From Fulvivirga sediminis (GTDB lineage: Bacteria > Bacteroidota > Bacteroidia > Cytophagales > Cyclobacteriaceae), in contig NZ_JAESIY010000009.1 of NCBI RefSeq assembly GCF_016757215.1, forward strand, positions 62,001 through 126,000: 64,000 bases of DNA, written 5' to 3'. The position numbers were made by a program, and so were the translations under genes. The notes under the pieces were generated by a model. The model had not been told where the DNA came from. It saw only the letters and a program-made list of their open reading frames with translations, and ran no database searches. The stretch's first letter is position 1. Each line of letters begins with the position of its first letter. Of this stretch, positions 45,692 through 54,379 are shown piece after piece.

Positions 45692-48514
45692 TTAAAAAGT
45701 ATAAGCATATTTTAAGGTAAAAGTTCTTCCTGGGGCAAACCTTGAGAACAATTCTTCTTGATTATCATAATTCTCGAAATACTGCTCCTGCTTATCTCCT
45801 AGTAAATTAGAAACTCTCAAAGTAACTGTAGAATTCTTTTTATTACCAAGCTTTCTTGAAACGTTCAATTTCAATGAATTAAAAGAACGAGAATATACAT
45901 CAGGAACCTGACCTACACCTACCACAGCCAAGCTCTTACCTTGAACGTTGTAAGATAAGTTAATGCTTGTTAGACCTTTGTAATCAGAGTAGTTAATAAA
46001 AGCGTTTATAAGATAAGGTGCCTGACCAGCCATAACCCTAGTTTTATCCACACTTTCTCCTTCTCTGGCCTGAGCCAACCTTGATTCGTATTCTGTTGTG
46101 CCCTGTGCATCACTTACCACTACTTCCGTCATATCCACTGCTGACTTAGTATATGAAAGGTTAGCTCCGGTAGACAACCCTTGTAAGAAAGTCAGATTTT
46201 TTCTGAATTCTAGTTCAAGACCATAAACATAGCTACCTCCAATATTTCTAGGTTTATATTCGTTTACAGGATCTTCAAATCTAGTTAGCTCAATATGACC
46301 ATCAAACTTCTTATAAAATCCTGATAATGAAACCATTTCACCATTACCAAAGAAATTCTCAATTCTTAAGTCATAGTTATCTATCATAGTTTGCTCCAGA
46401 TCAATATTTCCACTGAAGTAAAGGCCTGTGATAGGATCTAGTATCTGAGCATTAGATTTTTCTTTGAAAGATGGTCTCGCTAAAGTTCTACCGTATGAAC
46501 CTCTTAAATTTGTGTTTTCATTTAAGCTATATACAAGGTTCAAAGCAGGCAGAATATTCAATTCATCAAGCGTTTGGGCATCATCCAATATATTTACTCC
46601 TATTCTATCTTGCCCAGTATAGAACATATTAGCCTTTTCTAGCCTTACTCCGTAGATTGCTCTTAAATCTTCAAATAGGGTGATATCATTCATTAAATAA
46701 CCGGCAAATAATTGAGAGCGTGACTCGTAATTATTAGGAGCTTCATAATTACCCGTTAAATAGCTTCCTTGTTGTGTCTCAGGAGTCCAAATATTATCCG
46801 GCTCTAACAGCACTGATGGGTCATTTTCTATTCTGCTTGAAGTACTTTGAACCAAGTAATTATAGACATTGAACTCTCTCCATTTATAAAGAGCCATACC
46901 TCCTGCCTTAATTTTATTTTTCTCTGCCAAATCGTAGGTAAGGTCCAATTTGAAATTTTCATTATCTTCATTCAAGTCCCTATAAAAACGCCTAACACTT
47001 CCTCCTTGTCCACCAGCAATAGAGTAAGTCACTTCTCCATCTCCACTTGGCGAAGGCACTTCAGCAATAGAGGTATATCTAAAATCAGGATCATAAACTC
47101 TGGAAACTGTATATGAATTACTCCATTCAAATAAAAGTTTATCAAAACGATGCTTACCGGCTAGCATGCCATTAGTTACAGATCTTTGAGAATAAGTAAG
47201 AATATCTTCATATACCTTTTGACCTGTCTCCTCTACATCTTGCCCTATTCTATCAGCTGATTCTGTAATACCGTTTTGCGTTCTAAGGAAATTAAGGCTT
47301 AATTGATGATTGGCATTTTTTATAGCAGCTGTAACCAACCCACTCCATAAAACATTCTGTCTTCCCAAATCTCCATTCTTATATTCTTGCAGGTCAAGTC
47401 TTTGAATACCAGGATCTCTATCTTTAAAATACAAAGATGATAATCTGGTATCCTCATAGTACTCGTAATTATTTTGATAATTCAATACTACTCCATATCC
47501 AATCTGGTATTTACCTTTATCAATTTGATTGCCATGATTAAAAGAAAAGCTTGTATTCATGAAACTTCTCTGCCTCTTAGTAGCCATTTCAGGATTGAAA
47601 CTTCTTGTTATAGACTCCAACTTAGGATCATTCATAACCTCCGAAGGAATGGTGCTTTGTGGATCTATTGGCAGCTCTCTAGTACCATCATCAAAACCTA
47701 GAAAATCTGTTTTTCCACCCTCATAGGTAACAAAATCTTTATTGAAATGCATATCAGGATTATATCCCATACCTAAAGAGATAGAAGTGATCTTCTCTTC
47801 AGGAAAACTTTTAGTTTCAACGTTTACAATACCTCCAGTAAAATCACCAGTTAAATCGGGGCTGAAAGTTTTGTATACAATAACATTTTCTAAAACATTT
47901 GTAGGAAAAATATCTATTTGCACATCGTTTCTTTCTGGATCAAGGCCAGGTATACTTAATCCATTAAGTGTAGTACGGGTGTACCTATCTCCTAAGCCTC
48001 TTACATATACATACTTACCTCCTTGCACTGCTACACCAGTTACCCGGCCTATAGCACTAGAAAGGTTAGTATCACCTGTTTTTCTAAAGGTTTGCGCAGA
48101 AACTCCATCCAAAACATTGGCAGACTTTCTTTGCAACGTAAGCACTGCAGCCTCTGAATCTTTTATAACTTGAGCAGTAACCACTACTTCCGCTAACTCC
48201 TCCACATCAGATCCTAAAGATATATCTAGCTTGTTCACCTTACCTGATTCAATTACTACATCGGCTATAGTTTTAGTTTGATAAGAAACAAACTGCACCG
48301 TAATAGTATGATTTCCAGGCTCTAAAGACAAAGAGTAGTTACCCTCAAAATCTGCCACCGACCCAGTTGTACTTCCTTGCTTAGAAATGGTAGCACCAAT
48401 TAAAGGCTCACCGGTTTCTGCATCTGTTACTTTACCCCTCAAAAAACCTTTCTGGGCAAAAGCAGCTGTAAGTATTGTACAACTTAAAATAAAAGTAGTT
48501 AATAATTTTTTCAT
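45692..48514 (-). CDS. TonB-dependent outer membrane receptor
   Basis: 940 residues. Signal peptide ending TAAFAQ; a CarboxypepD_reg-like domain (GKVTDAETGEPLIGATIS, about 25-105); a plug domain (about 130-240; GVAVQGGKYVYVRGLGDRYT and NGLSIPGLDPERNDVQID); then a 22-strand-type barrel ending in Phe (TLKYAYTF). The plug sequence is of the type often seen without SusD, and no SusD follows. Substrate unknown. Promoter with repeats upstream; its neighbour is a surface-type beta-helix lipoprotein. Confidence 0.93.
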   Translation of the reverse strand: MKKLLTTFILSCTILTAAFAQKGFLRGKVTDAETGEPLIGATISKQGSTTGSVADFEGNYSLSLEPGNHTITVQFVSYQTKTIADVVIESGKVNKLDISLGSDVEELAEVVVTAQVIKDSEAAVLTLQRKSANVLDGVSAQTFRKTGDTNLSSAIGRVTGVAVQGGKYVYVRGLGDRYTRTTLNGLSIPGLDPERNDVQIDIFPTNVLENVIVYKTFSPDLTGDFTGGIVNVETKSFPEEKITSISLGMGYNPDMHFNKDFVTYEGGKTDFLGFDDGTRELPIDPQSTIPSEVMNDPKLESITRSFNPEMATKRQRSFMNTSFSFNHGNQIDKGKYQIGYGVVLNYQNNYEYYEDTRLSSLYFKDRDPGIQRLDLQEYKNGDLGRQNVLWSGLVTAAIKNANHQLSLNFLRTQNGITESADRIGQDVEETGQKVYEDILTYSQRSVTNGMLAGKHRFDKLLFEWSNSYTVSRVYDPDFRYTSIAEVPSPSGDGEVTYSIAGGQGGSVRRFYRDLNEDNENFKLDLTYDLAEKNKIKAGGMALYKWREFNVYNYLVQSTSSRIENDPSVLLEPDNIWTPETQQGSYLTGNYEAPNNYESRSQLFAGYLMNDITLFEDLRAIYGVRLEKANMFYTGQDRIGVNILDDAQTLDELNILPALNLVYSLNENTNLRGSYGRTLARPSFKEKSNAQILDPITGLYFSGNIDLEQTMIDNYDLRIENFFGNGEMVSLSGFYKKFDGHIELTRFEDPVNEYKPRNIGGSYVYGLELEFRKNLTFLQGLSTGANLSYTKSAVDMTEVVVSDAQGTTEYESRLAQAREGESVDKTRVMAGQAPYLINAFINYSDYKGLTSINLSYNVQGKSLAVVGVGQVPDVYSRSFNSLKLNVSRKLGNKKNSTVTLRVSNLLGDKQEQYFENYDNQEELFSRFAPGRTFTLKYAYTF

Positions 48515-48534
48515 ATCACTTCTGAAATTTGCTG

Positions 48535-48542
48535 CAAAGCTA
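48535..48542 (-). promoter_or_regulatory. -7 element of the TonB receptor promoter
   Basis: Reads TAGCTTTG on the minus strand, an exact TAnnTTTG match, 20 bases ahead of the ATG; the same octamer lies ahead of atpB. No good -33 TTG at 19-21 bases, which fits a promoter that needs an activator. Confidence 0.5.
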
Positions 48543-48575
48543 ATGTGAACATCTATGCCCTTGGGAAAACGGCAA

Positions 48576-48633
48576 TTACCAAAAGTTTAAATTTTTAAAG
48601 TTGGAGTTACCAAAAGTTAACACTGAGTTAACC
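48576..48633. promoter_or_regulatory. Repeat-rich candidate operator of the TonB receptor gene
   Basis: The 12-mer TTACCAAAAGTT occurs at 48576-48587 and 48607-48618, 31 bases apart (about three turns), upstream of the -7 box where activators bind. AGTT cores recur at 48584, 48605 and 48626 with exact 21-base spacing, and GTTAAC occurs twice at 48616 and 48627. Regulator unknown; LytTR proteins bind repeats with about this spacing. Confidence 0.45.
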
Positions 48634-48706
48634 TAAGTGCCAAAGATGACAAGTACCGATCGAAGTAAATAACTGACTATTTCCTGATAATCCTATAATA
48701 AAGAAA

Positions 48707-48730
48707 TATCACAGTGTTAACACTGTGATA
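48707..48730. repeat. Perfect 24-base palindrome, candidate operator
   Basis: TATCACAGTGTT and its exact complement meet at 48718/48719 with no spacer. It shares the decamer GTTAACACTG with 48616-48625. No U-run follows, so it reads more like a dimer binding site than a terminator. Lies between the beta-helix lipoprotein terminator and the TonB receptor promoter. Confidence 0.5.
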
Positions 48731-48746
48731 ATATTAGGTACTTAAG

Positions 48747-48778
48747 AAAAAGTTACTCCAATATTTTGGAGTAACTTT
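48747..48778 (-). terminator. Intrinsic terminator after the beta-helix lipoprotein gene
   Basis: Perfect 13-base arms (48749-48761 and 48766-48778) with a 4-base loop, followed on the minus strand by TTTTCTT. 13 bases past the stop. Confidence 0.85.
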
Positions 48779-48790
48779 AAATCATTCTAA

Positions 48791-50062
48791 TTATAACAAA
48801 TCCAAGATAGAAGATATTGTCCAGCTATTGAAAGCAGTTGCATCAGTAGCACCAGTGGCTTCCGAGCTAGTAGCCATATCTTCTGCGTTAGCTTGATAAT
48901 CGATAGGTAAATCGCACTCATCAGGATTTTCATCCTTGCCATCTTCATCATATACTTTGAAAGCGTCGAATTTCACATTATTGAATACCAAAACTCCGTC
49001 GATTAAATTAGTATAAGCATCGGTTTCTGCGGCACAGTTATCATCAGCATTAAAGCTAGCTCTAATTTGAAGCGTTGCTCCACCATCAAAACCTTCCCAT
49101 TTCACATTTGATACAGTACCTTGAGGCTCAGATTTGAAATCGGCAGCACTACCTCCTCCATCTACAGAAGTTATAGTACCATTCTTAATCGTAAATTTAC
49201 CTTCTGAATTTTCAGGTCCCTCAGGTCCATCTATCTCAAGTCCTTCATCCGAATCAGTTGAAGAGGCAGTATAAATCATGAAGTTATCAATTGTTCCTGC
49301 ATATGCCTGGTCCACGTCTAAAGCATCATCACCTACTCCGTAAATTAGTACATCTGAAACATTTACTGTTCCTCCGAAAAATTCTATTCCATCATCAAAA
49401 TTGGCAAATATTTCAACGTGTGAAATCTGAGTTCCTGAACCAACACCTCCTAAAGTAAGACCATTAATATCATTACCTTTAGCAGCATCTATAGTGGTTC
49501 CACCATGTCTGATAGATACGTATTTGAACACCCCTTGATTATCATCGGGTTTATCTCCACCGTATTGTCCTAGAGGCTCACTTGCCGAAACGCCTTCTAT
49601 CTGAGCAGAAGTACCAGCACTAGGAGAAATTGGAGCTGAGCCTAAAATCACTACACCACCCCATTGTTGATTATCAGTAACTTCAAGATTAGTACCTCTC
49701 TTTTGACCAACTTTGATATTATCAGTCATTGCTGTAAAAATGATAGGATTTTCTGCAGTTCCCTCTGCATCAATTAAACCATCTCTTGCTATGGTTAGAG
49801 CAGAGGCAGCTGATCCTTTACCTTCTTTACCTTTAATTATAGTTCCTTCTTCGATTGTAAGCTTAGCTCCGTTAGTAACGAAAACTCTACCATCAATAAC
49901 CCATATTTTGTCATTAGTAAGGGTCATATCACTTTTAATGTAACCTGTTAAAACAGTGTCTGCTACCGGATTGGGGGTAACACCACCATTATCATCGTCA
50001 CCGCATGAAGAGAGATAGAACATCGCTCCAAAAGCTGCTGCTAGACTTAAAATTTTTTTCAT
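48791..50062 (-). CDS. Parallel beta-helix lipoprotein, probably surface exposed
   Basis: 423 residues. Lipoprotein signal with lipobox YLSSC followed at once by GDDDNGG, which resembles the acidic lipoprotein export signal of Bacteroidota, so it probably faces outward. The body has repeated short strands and turns of a right-handed beta-helix (NGAKLTIEEGTIIKGKEG, IEGVSASEPLGQYGG, NISHVEIFANFDDGIEFFGG-like segment, DEGLEIDGPEG). No catalytic motif found. Encoded just upstream of a TonB receptor, on its own transcript. Function unknown. Confidence 0.75.
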   Translation of the reverse strand: MKKILSLAAAFGAMFYLSSCGDDDNGGVTPNPVADTVLTGYIKSDMTLTNDKIWVIDGRVFVTNGAKLTIEEGTIIKGKEGKGSAASALTIARDGLIDAEGTAENPIIFTAMTDNIKVGQKRGTNLEVTDNQQWGGVVILGSAPISPSAGTSAQIEGVSASEPLGQYGGDKPDDNQGVFKYVSIRHGGTTIDAAKGNDINGLTLGGVGSGTQISHVEIFANFDDGIEFFGGTVNVSDVLIYGVGDDALDVDQAYAGTIDNFMIYTASSTDSDEGLEIDGPEGPENSEGKFTIKNGTITSVDGGGSAADFKSEPQGTVSNVKWEGFDGGATLQIRASFNADDNCAAETDAYTNLIDGVLVFNNVKFDAFKVYDEDGKDENPDECDLPIDYQANAEDMATSSEATGATDATAFNSWTISSILDLL

Positions 50063-50202
50063 TGCTAGAATAATTTGTTTTTAAATTCCTTTCTGGTTCA
50101 ATTAGTGCCTCAAAGGTGGATAATTATTGTTAAGTCTAGCAGGTCATCATATTATCGATTTGTTAAAGAATATAAAGAAAAGTTTAAGGTAATATTAACA
50201 AG

Positions 50203-50229
50203 AAAGCCACCTCAAATTGAGGTGGCTTT
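50203..50229 (-). terminator. Intrinsic terminator after moxR
   Basis: Perfect 12-base arms (50203-50214 and 50218-50229) with a 3-base loop; followed on the minus strand by CTTGTT after the stem's TTT. 45 bases past the moxR stop and ahead of the lipoprotein gene. Confidence 0.8.
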
Positions 50230-50274
50230 ATATAACATATCCTAAATGTCGTATTCGGAAATTCTTAATATTAA

Positions 50275-51267
50275 CTAATTGTTAATTGGTATTTTACTAA
50301 GAATAGAATCGATGATCTGATGGGTCTTTATATTATCGGCTTCAGCCTCATAGTTTAGTATTATTCGGTGATTTAGCACGTCAGGAGCTACTTCCTTAAT
50401 GTCTTCTGGTAGCACATAATCTCTTCCTTCAAAGTAAGCAATTGCTTTAGATGCTAAATTCAGATTAATAGTTGCTCTAGGAGAAACACCAAATTGTATA
50501 TACTCTGCCTCCCTGTTCAGTCCATATGATTTAGGGTCACGTGTAGCATAAACTATTTCTACAATATATTTTTCCAGCGATTCAGAGATAGTCACTTTGT
50601 TAATCTCATTTCTAATAGCGAATACATCTTCCTTTGTAAGCACTGTATTAACTGTATAGTCAAAAGTCATATTAGAAATTCTACGCATGACCTCCAGCTC
50701 CTGTTCTTTAGTAGGGTAATCCACATATACTTTCATCATAAAGCGGTCTACCTGTGCCTCTGGCAATGGGTATGTTCCCTCCTGATCTACCGGGTTTTGG
50801 GTAGCAAGTACCAAAAAGGGTCTATCAAGCTGAAAGGTAGTTTCACCGATAGTAACCTGCTTTTCCTGCATAGCTTCTAATAATGCCGACTGTACTTTAG
50901 CAGGTGAACGGTTTATCTCATCAGCCAGAATCATATTAGCGAATATAGGGCCTTGCTTCACTTCAAACTTGGCTAACTTTTGATTATAAATCATTGTACC
51001 AATAAGGTCGGCAGGTAGTAAGTCTGGCGTAAACTGAATCCTTTGAAAATCGAGATGCAATACTTTAGCGAGAGTACTTACAGTTAAAGTTTTTGCTATT
51101 CCAGGCACCCCTTCAAGCAAAATATGACTTTGGGTAAAAAGCCCTATAAGAAGCCTATTTATCATAGCCTCTTGGCCAACAACCACTTTTCCTACTTCTG
51201 AAAATACATTCTTTATTTTGTCTTGATACTCTCTTTTCTTATCTAATGTAGATATTGATTCGTCCAT
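50275..51267 (-). CDS. MoxR-family AAA+ ATPase
   Basis: 330 residues. Walker A LLEGVPGIAKTLTVS, Walker B NMILADEINRSPAKVQ, sensor 1 LATQNPVDQEG and arginine-bearing LPEAQVDRFMMKV, all typical of MoxR chaperones. These usually precede a DUF58 and von Willebrand genes; here a terminator follows directly, so it stands alone. ATG start. Cytoplasmic; target unknown. Confidence 0.93.
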   Translation of the reverse strand: MDESISTLDKKREYQDKIKNVFSEVGKVVVGQEAMINRLLIGLFTQSHILLEGVPGIAKTLTVSTLAKVLHLDFQRIQFTPDLLPADLIGTMIYNQKLAKFEVKQGPIFANMILADEINRSPAKVQSALLEAMQEKQVTIGETTFQLDRPFLVLATQNPVDQEGTYPLPEAQVDRFMMKVYVDYPTKEQELEVMRRISNMTFDYTVNTVLTKEDVFAIRNEINKVTISESLEKYIVEIVYATRDPKSYGLNREAEYIQFGVSPRATINLNLASKAIAYFEGRDYVLPEDIKEVAPDVLNHRIILNYEAEADNIKTHQIIDSILSKIPINN

Positions 51268-51410
51268 TCCTAAGATTGGTTAAGTTTATAAGTACAACTG
51301 TAAATCTATTGCAATAATATATATTTAGCGTTAAAATTTTTACAAAGGGTTAGGCTTTAAGACTAACTGGTTAATATTTAACATTTATTTGCATATCTTA
51401 TTAATAATAT

Positions 51411-52112
51411 ATGAGACGATTTGTTATAGGTGATATTCATGGAGCTCACAAGGCTTTGCTACAATGCCTCCAAAAGGCACATTTTTCTTATGAAGAAGAT
51501 CATTTAATCTGCCTGGGAGATGTTTGCGACGGTTGGCCAGAGACTAACAAGGCTATAGAGGAGCTGCTAAAAATAAAAAATCTAACCCTAGTAAAAGGAA
51601 ACCACGATTTCTGGACTGAAGAGTGGGCAAGAACAAATCAGCCCGATGAACTCTGGCTTAATCAGGGTGGAGCTGCCACTATTAACAGCTATTCTAACGG
51701 AATGCCGGAAGCTCATTATAACCTTCTGAAAAAAGCGTTTCTATACTATCGGGAAGACAATAAACTGTTTGTACACGCCGGAATAGAACCAGGCATTCCT
51801 TTAGAAGCTCAAGGATCTAACATATTTCTATGGGACAGGTCTCTATTCAAAACAGCTTTTGATGCCTACCAAAACAACACTGAGCAACAATTATCTTCAT
51901 TCGAAGAAATATATATTGGCCATACCCCTATTCATAACTATGATCTTTTTCACCCAATAAAAGCTTGCGAAGTTTGGTTTATGGACACCGGTGCAGGCTG
52001 GAACGGGGTACTATCACTTATGGATATAGATAGTAAACAAACTTTTATTAGCGACCGAGTAGATACCATGTACCCCAAAGGTAGTGGCCGTATTAAACAT
52101 CAAGCTCAATAA
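51411..52112 (+). CDS. PPP-type metallophosphatase
   Basis: 233 residues. Metal-binding motifs in order: GDIHGAH (residues 7-13), GDVCDGWP (a variant of GDxxDRG with Gly-Trp in place of Arg-Gly), GNHDFW, VHAG and GHTPI. This is the prokaryotic PPP family of Ser/Thr protein phosphatases and ApaH-like hydrolases; substrate is unclear. ATG start. Its 3' end overlaps the convergent exonuclease gene by 20 bases. Confidence 0.88.
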   Translation: MRRFVIGDIHGAHKALLQCLQKAHFSYEEDHLICLGDVCDGWPETNKAIEELLKIKNLTLVKGNHDFWTEEWARTNQPDELWLNQGGAATINSYSNGMPEAHYNLLKKAFLYYREDNKLFVHAGIEPGIPLEAQGSNIFLWDRSLFKTAFDAYQNNTEQQLSSFEEIYIGHTPIHNYDLFHPIKACEVWFMDTGAGWNGVLSLMDIDSKQTFISDRVDTMYPKGSGRIKHQAQ

Positions 52113-53466
52113 TCTGAGCCTCCACACTGCTTGTATAATTTTGTATGTAATGATCTATCTCAGCGGTAGTTTTATAGTTCGTAACTACGTTTTTAATATC
52201 ATCTAAGTTCATCATCTGCATTCCTTTTTCACAAAAACCAAAACCATGATACACGCCCTTTTCTACTAGCACCACTGCCTGTTCATCTTCAGTTCTGCCC
52301 TCTCCTAGTATCGCAAAAGATTTATCTGCTCCTTGCTGAAAAGATAAAATAGCCTCAATTACTCTCTTATTATAATTTTCTGCAAGCTCTTTACCATCAC
52401 AGGCACCACCACAATTACCTAACTCCAGATCATAACAGGCTCCTTCAGTTTTTTGAATACCTGATAATTTTGGGCAAAGACTAAACTCTTTTACTTTATC
52501 AATCATAAAATGCCATGCATCAGTATGGGCATGAAAAGTCATTAGAGGTGCTAATCCCTTCACTCTTTTACTCACATTAAAACGCAAATACCCCTCTCTA
52601 TCCTCATATTTGTAAATAGCCCATGGGTTACTCTTTACTTTTTGAGATTGATTGTACTTCGGCCAAAGCCGCTTTATCTCTTGAGATTCTAAAAGCAATG
52701 CCACCAATTCATTACCCGTGAGTTCAAAGCTAATGTGATGAATTTCATTTCTTATAAACTGGTTCCGTTTATGTTTACTAGTACCAGAAAAATGACCAGT
52801 TATACGCTTTTTAATATTAATCGCCTTGCCCACATAGATTACATTACCATGCTGATCATGAAAATAATATACCCCCGGAAGTTCAGGTAGGTTACTATAT
52901 TCCTCTTTCGGGAGATTTGGCGGCAACGTGGTTTCTTTTGAATTTCTCTTTAAAGCAGCCTCCACTATTTCCGGAGCTGTTTTAATTATTTTTTCAAATA
53001 AAATAGCAGTGGCCTGGGCGTCACCTCCTGCACGGTGTCTGTTTTCAATATTAATATCTAACTGCTCGCATAAATTACCTAAACCATAGGATCTAAGGCC
53101 CGGAAAAACATTTCTACTAAGCCTTACGGTACATAACCTTTTAGGATTAAACTCAATGCCTACATTCTCAAATTCTCTTTTTAAAAATGAATAATCAAAG
53201 TGAACATTATGAGCTATAAATATTTTGCCGGCAAGCATCTCACTCATTTCTTCTGCCACTTCCTTAAATAGCGGAGCTGATTCTACCATAGACTGGTCTA
53301 TGCCTGTAAGCCCCGAAATATAAGACGGAATAAACTGCTCAGGATTAATAAGAGACTCATAGGTATCAATAACCCTCTCTCCATCATGAATAACTATGGC
53401 TACCTCCGTAATTCTACCACTACCAGCAAAGCCTCCTGTTGTTTCTATATCTACTATTGCGTACAC
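52093..53466 (-). CDS. DEDDh exonuclease fused to a GIY-YIG nuclease (Cho-like)
   Basis: 457 residues. DnaQ-type 3'-5' exonuclease (about 1-165) with D6, E8, D91 and the H144/D149 pair; then a UvrC-like GIY-YIG domain (about 195-275; LPGVYYFHD, VIYVGKAINIKKR, Glu at about 260) and a C-terminal third with a CYDLELGNCGGAC-type Cys pattern found in Cho-like proteins. Suggests incision and trimming at damaged DNA. Start is GTG. A -7 box lies upstream at 53498-53505. Confidence 0.88.
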   Translation of the reverse strand: MYAIVDIETTGGFAGSGRITEVAIVIHDGERVIDTYESLINPEQFIPSYISGLTGIDQSMVESAPLFKEVAEEMSEMLAGKIFIAHNVHFDYSFLKREFENVGIEFNPKRLCTVRLSRNVFPGLRSYGLGNLCEQLDINIENRHRAGGDAQATAILFEKIIKTAPEIVEAALKRNSKETTLPPNLPKEEYSNLPELPGVYYFHDQHGNVIYVGKAINIKKRITGHFSGTSKHKRNQFIRNEIHHISFELTGNELVALLLESQEIKRLWPKYNQSQKVKSNPWAIYKYEDREGYLRFNVSKRVKGLAPLMTFHAHTDAWHFMIDKVKEFSLCPKLSGIQKTEGACYDLELGNCGGACDGKELAENYNKRVIEAILSFQQGADKSFAILGEGRTEDEQAVVLVEKGVYHGFGFCEKGMQMMNLDDIKNVVTNYKTTAEIDHYIQNYTSSVEAQIIELDV

Positions 53467-53497
53467 TTTTCTAAATCTAAATTGTAGAGTTTCCCCT

Positions 53498-53505
53498 CAA
53501 AAGTA
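53498..53505 (-). promoter_or_regulatory. -7 element ahead of the exonuclease/GIY-YIG gene
   Basis: Reads TACTTTTG on the minus strand, an exact TAnnTTTG match, 32 bases ahead of the GTG start. The -33 part is not evident. Confidence 0.35.
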
Positions 53506-53620
53506 TTCTAAACATCCACAGCTCTGAGCTGTTAAAAAATTATAATTCTGCCATTGGACTGCAATTTTTCAATTATTTAGTTAAATTAATTGAGGCACGA
53601 TATTTATAACTTAAATCAAC

Positions 53621-54157
53621 ATGGCTACAACTAAAACAACCACCAACAGCAAAGCCGGAGCACAAACTGAAGCTAAAAGCTTTACACAACAACCGGCGAG
53701 TAAAGAACAAGATTCCCAAACTGATAATTCAAAATTAACAGCAGTTTTAGAATCAAAGGTTTTTGCATTGGCTATGAGTATTGCAGAAAAAATATCTTAT
53801 AGTAAAAGTAAAATATTCCGTCTTCTTCAGCATGCTTTTGAGAAACTGAAAGAGGAGAGTAACAGAAATAATATTCAGCGCGAATTCAAACATAAAACCG
53901 CTGTACTGATAAGGATGATTAAGGCCTATTATAACGGTTTATATACTAAAATACCTACCAGCGCTTTACTAAGAGTAGTAGGAGGATTAGTATACTTCGT
54001 ATGGGTGCTGGATTTCATTCCTGATTTCATACCTATACTAGGACTAGCAGACGATATAGCTGTAATAGTCTGGGTATACAATGGTTTAAAGGAAGAGATA
54101 GAAGAATTCGAAAACTGGGAATCAGTAAGTTCAATTAATATAGACGATAACCAATAA
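53621..54157 (+). CDS. DUF1232 (YkvA-type) membrane-associated protein
   Basis: 178 residues. A Thr/Gln/Ser-rich, probably disordered N-terminus (about 1-40), a helical middle, and the DUF1232 domain near the end with its hallmark LDFIPDFIPILGLADDIAV, a short hydrophobic hairpin. Role unknown in general. First of a three-gene rightward run with YtxH and a holin-X-like gene (11 bases and one base apart). Confidence 0.85.
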   Translation: MATTKTTTNSKAGAQTEAKSFTQQPASKEQDSQTDNSKLTAVLESKVFALAMSIAEKISYSKSKIFRLLQHAFEKLKEESNRNNIQREFKHKTAVLIRMIKAYYNGLYTKIPTSALLRVVGGLVYFVWVLDFIPDFIPILGLADDIAVIVWVYNGLKEEIEEFENWESVSSINIDDNQ

Positions 54158-54168
54158 AATCAACAACT

Positions 54169-54378
54169 ATGGACAATGAAAATGTAAAATTTTTAGCAGG
54201 TTTGGCTGCAGGCCTTGGTATAGGCACAGTATTAGGTATATTATTAGCCCCAGAAAAAGGCTCTGAAACTTATAAAAAAATAGAAGGCACTGTGAAAGAT
54301 GTGGCTAATGATTTAGTCAATTATGGGGCTGAAAAAGCACAACTTCTCAAACAAGAAGCAGAAAAGGTTACTAAATAA
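54169..54378 (+). CDS. YtxH-domain protein
   Basis: 69 residues: one Gly-rich membrane helix (GLAAGLGIGTVLGILLAP, about 10-28) followed by the YtxH hallmark EKGSETYKKI and an amphipathic helix. YtxH proteins are linked to general stress and envelope responses. ATG start. The next gene begins one base after its stop. Confidence 0.85.
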   Translation: MDNENVKFLAGLAAGLGIGTVLGILLAPEKGSETYKKIEGTVKDVANDLVNYGAEKAQLLKQEAEKVTK

Positions 54379-54379
54379 T

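Noticed and set aside
44860-45700. AT-rich gap between the orphan lipoprotein and the TonB receptor as a possible replication origin or repeat region
   Set aside because: No clustered DnaA-type boxes or tandem repeats seen; it holds a terminator and probably the lipoprotein promoter.
47742-48173. Open frame of 143 codons antisense to the TonB receptor, and similar ones antisense to atpA
   Set aside because: They mirror strongly supported genes, have biased antisense composition, no signal or domain, and no promoter-like box.
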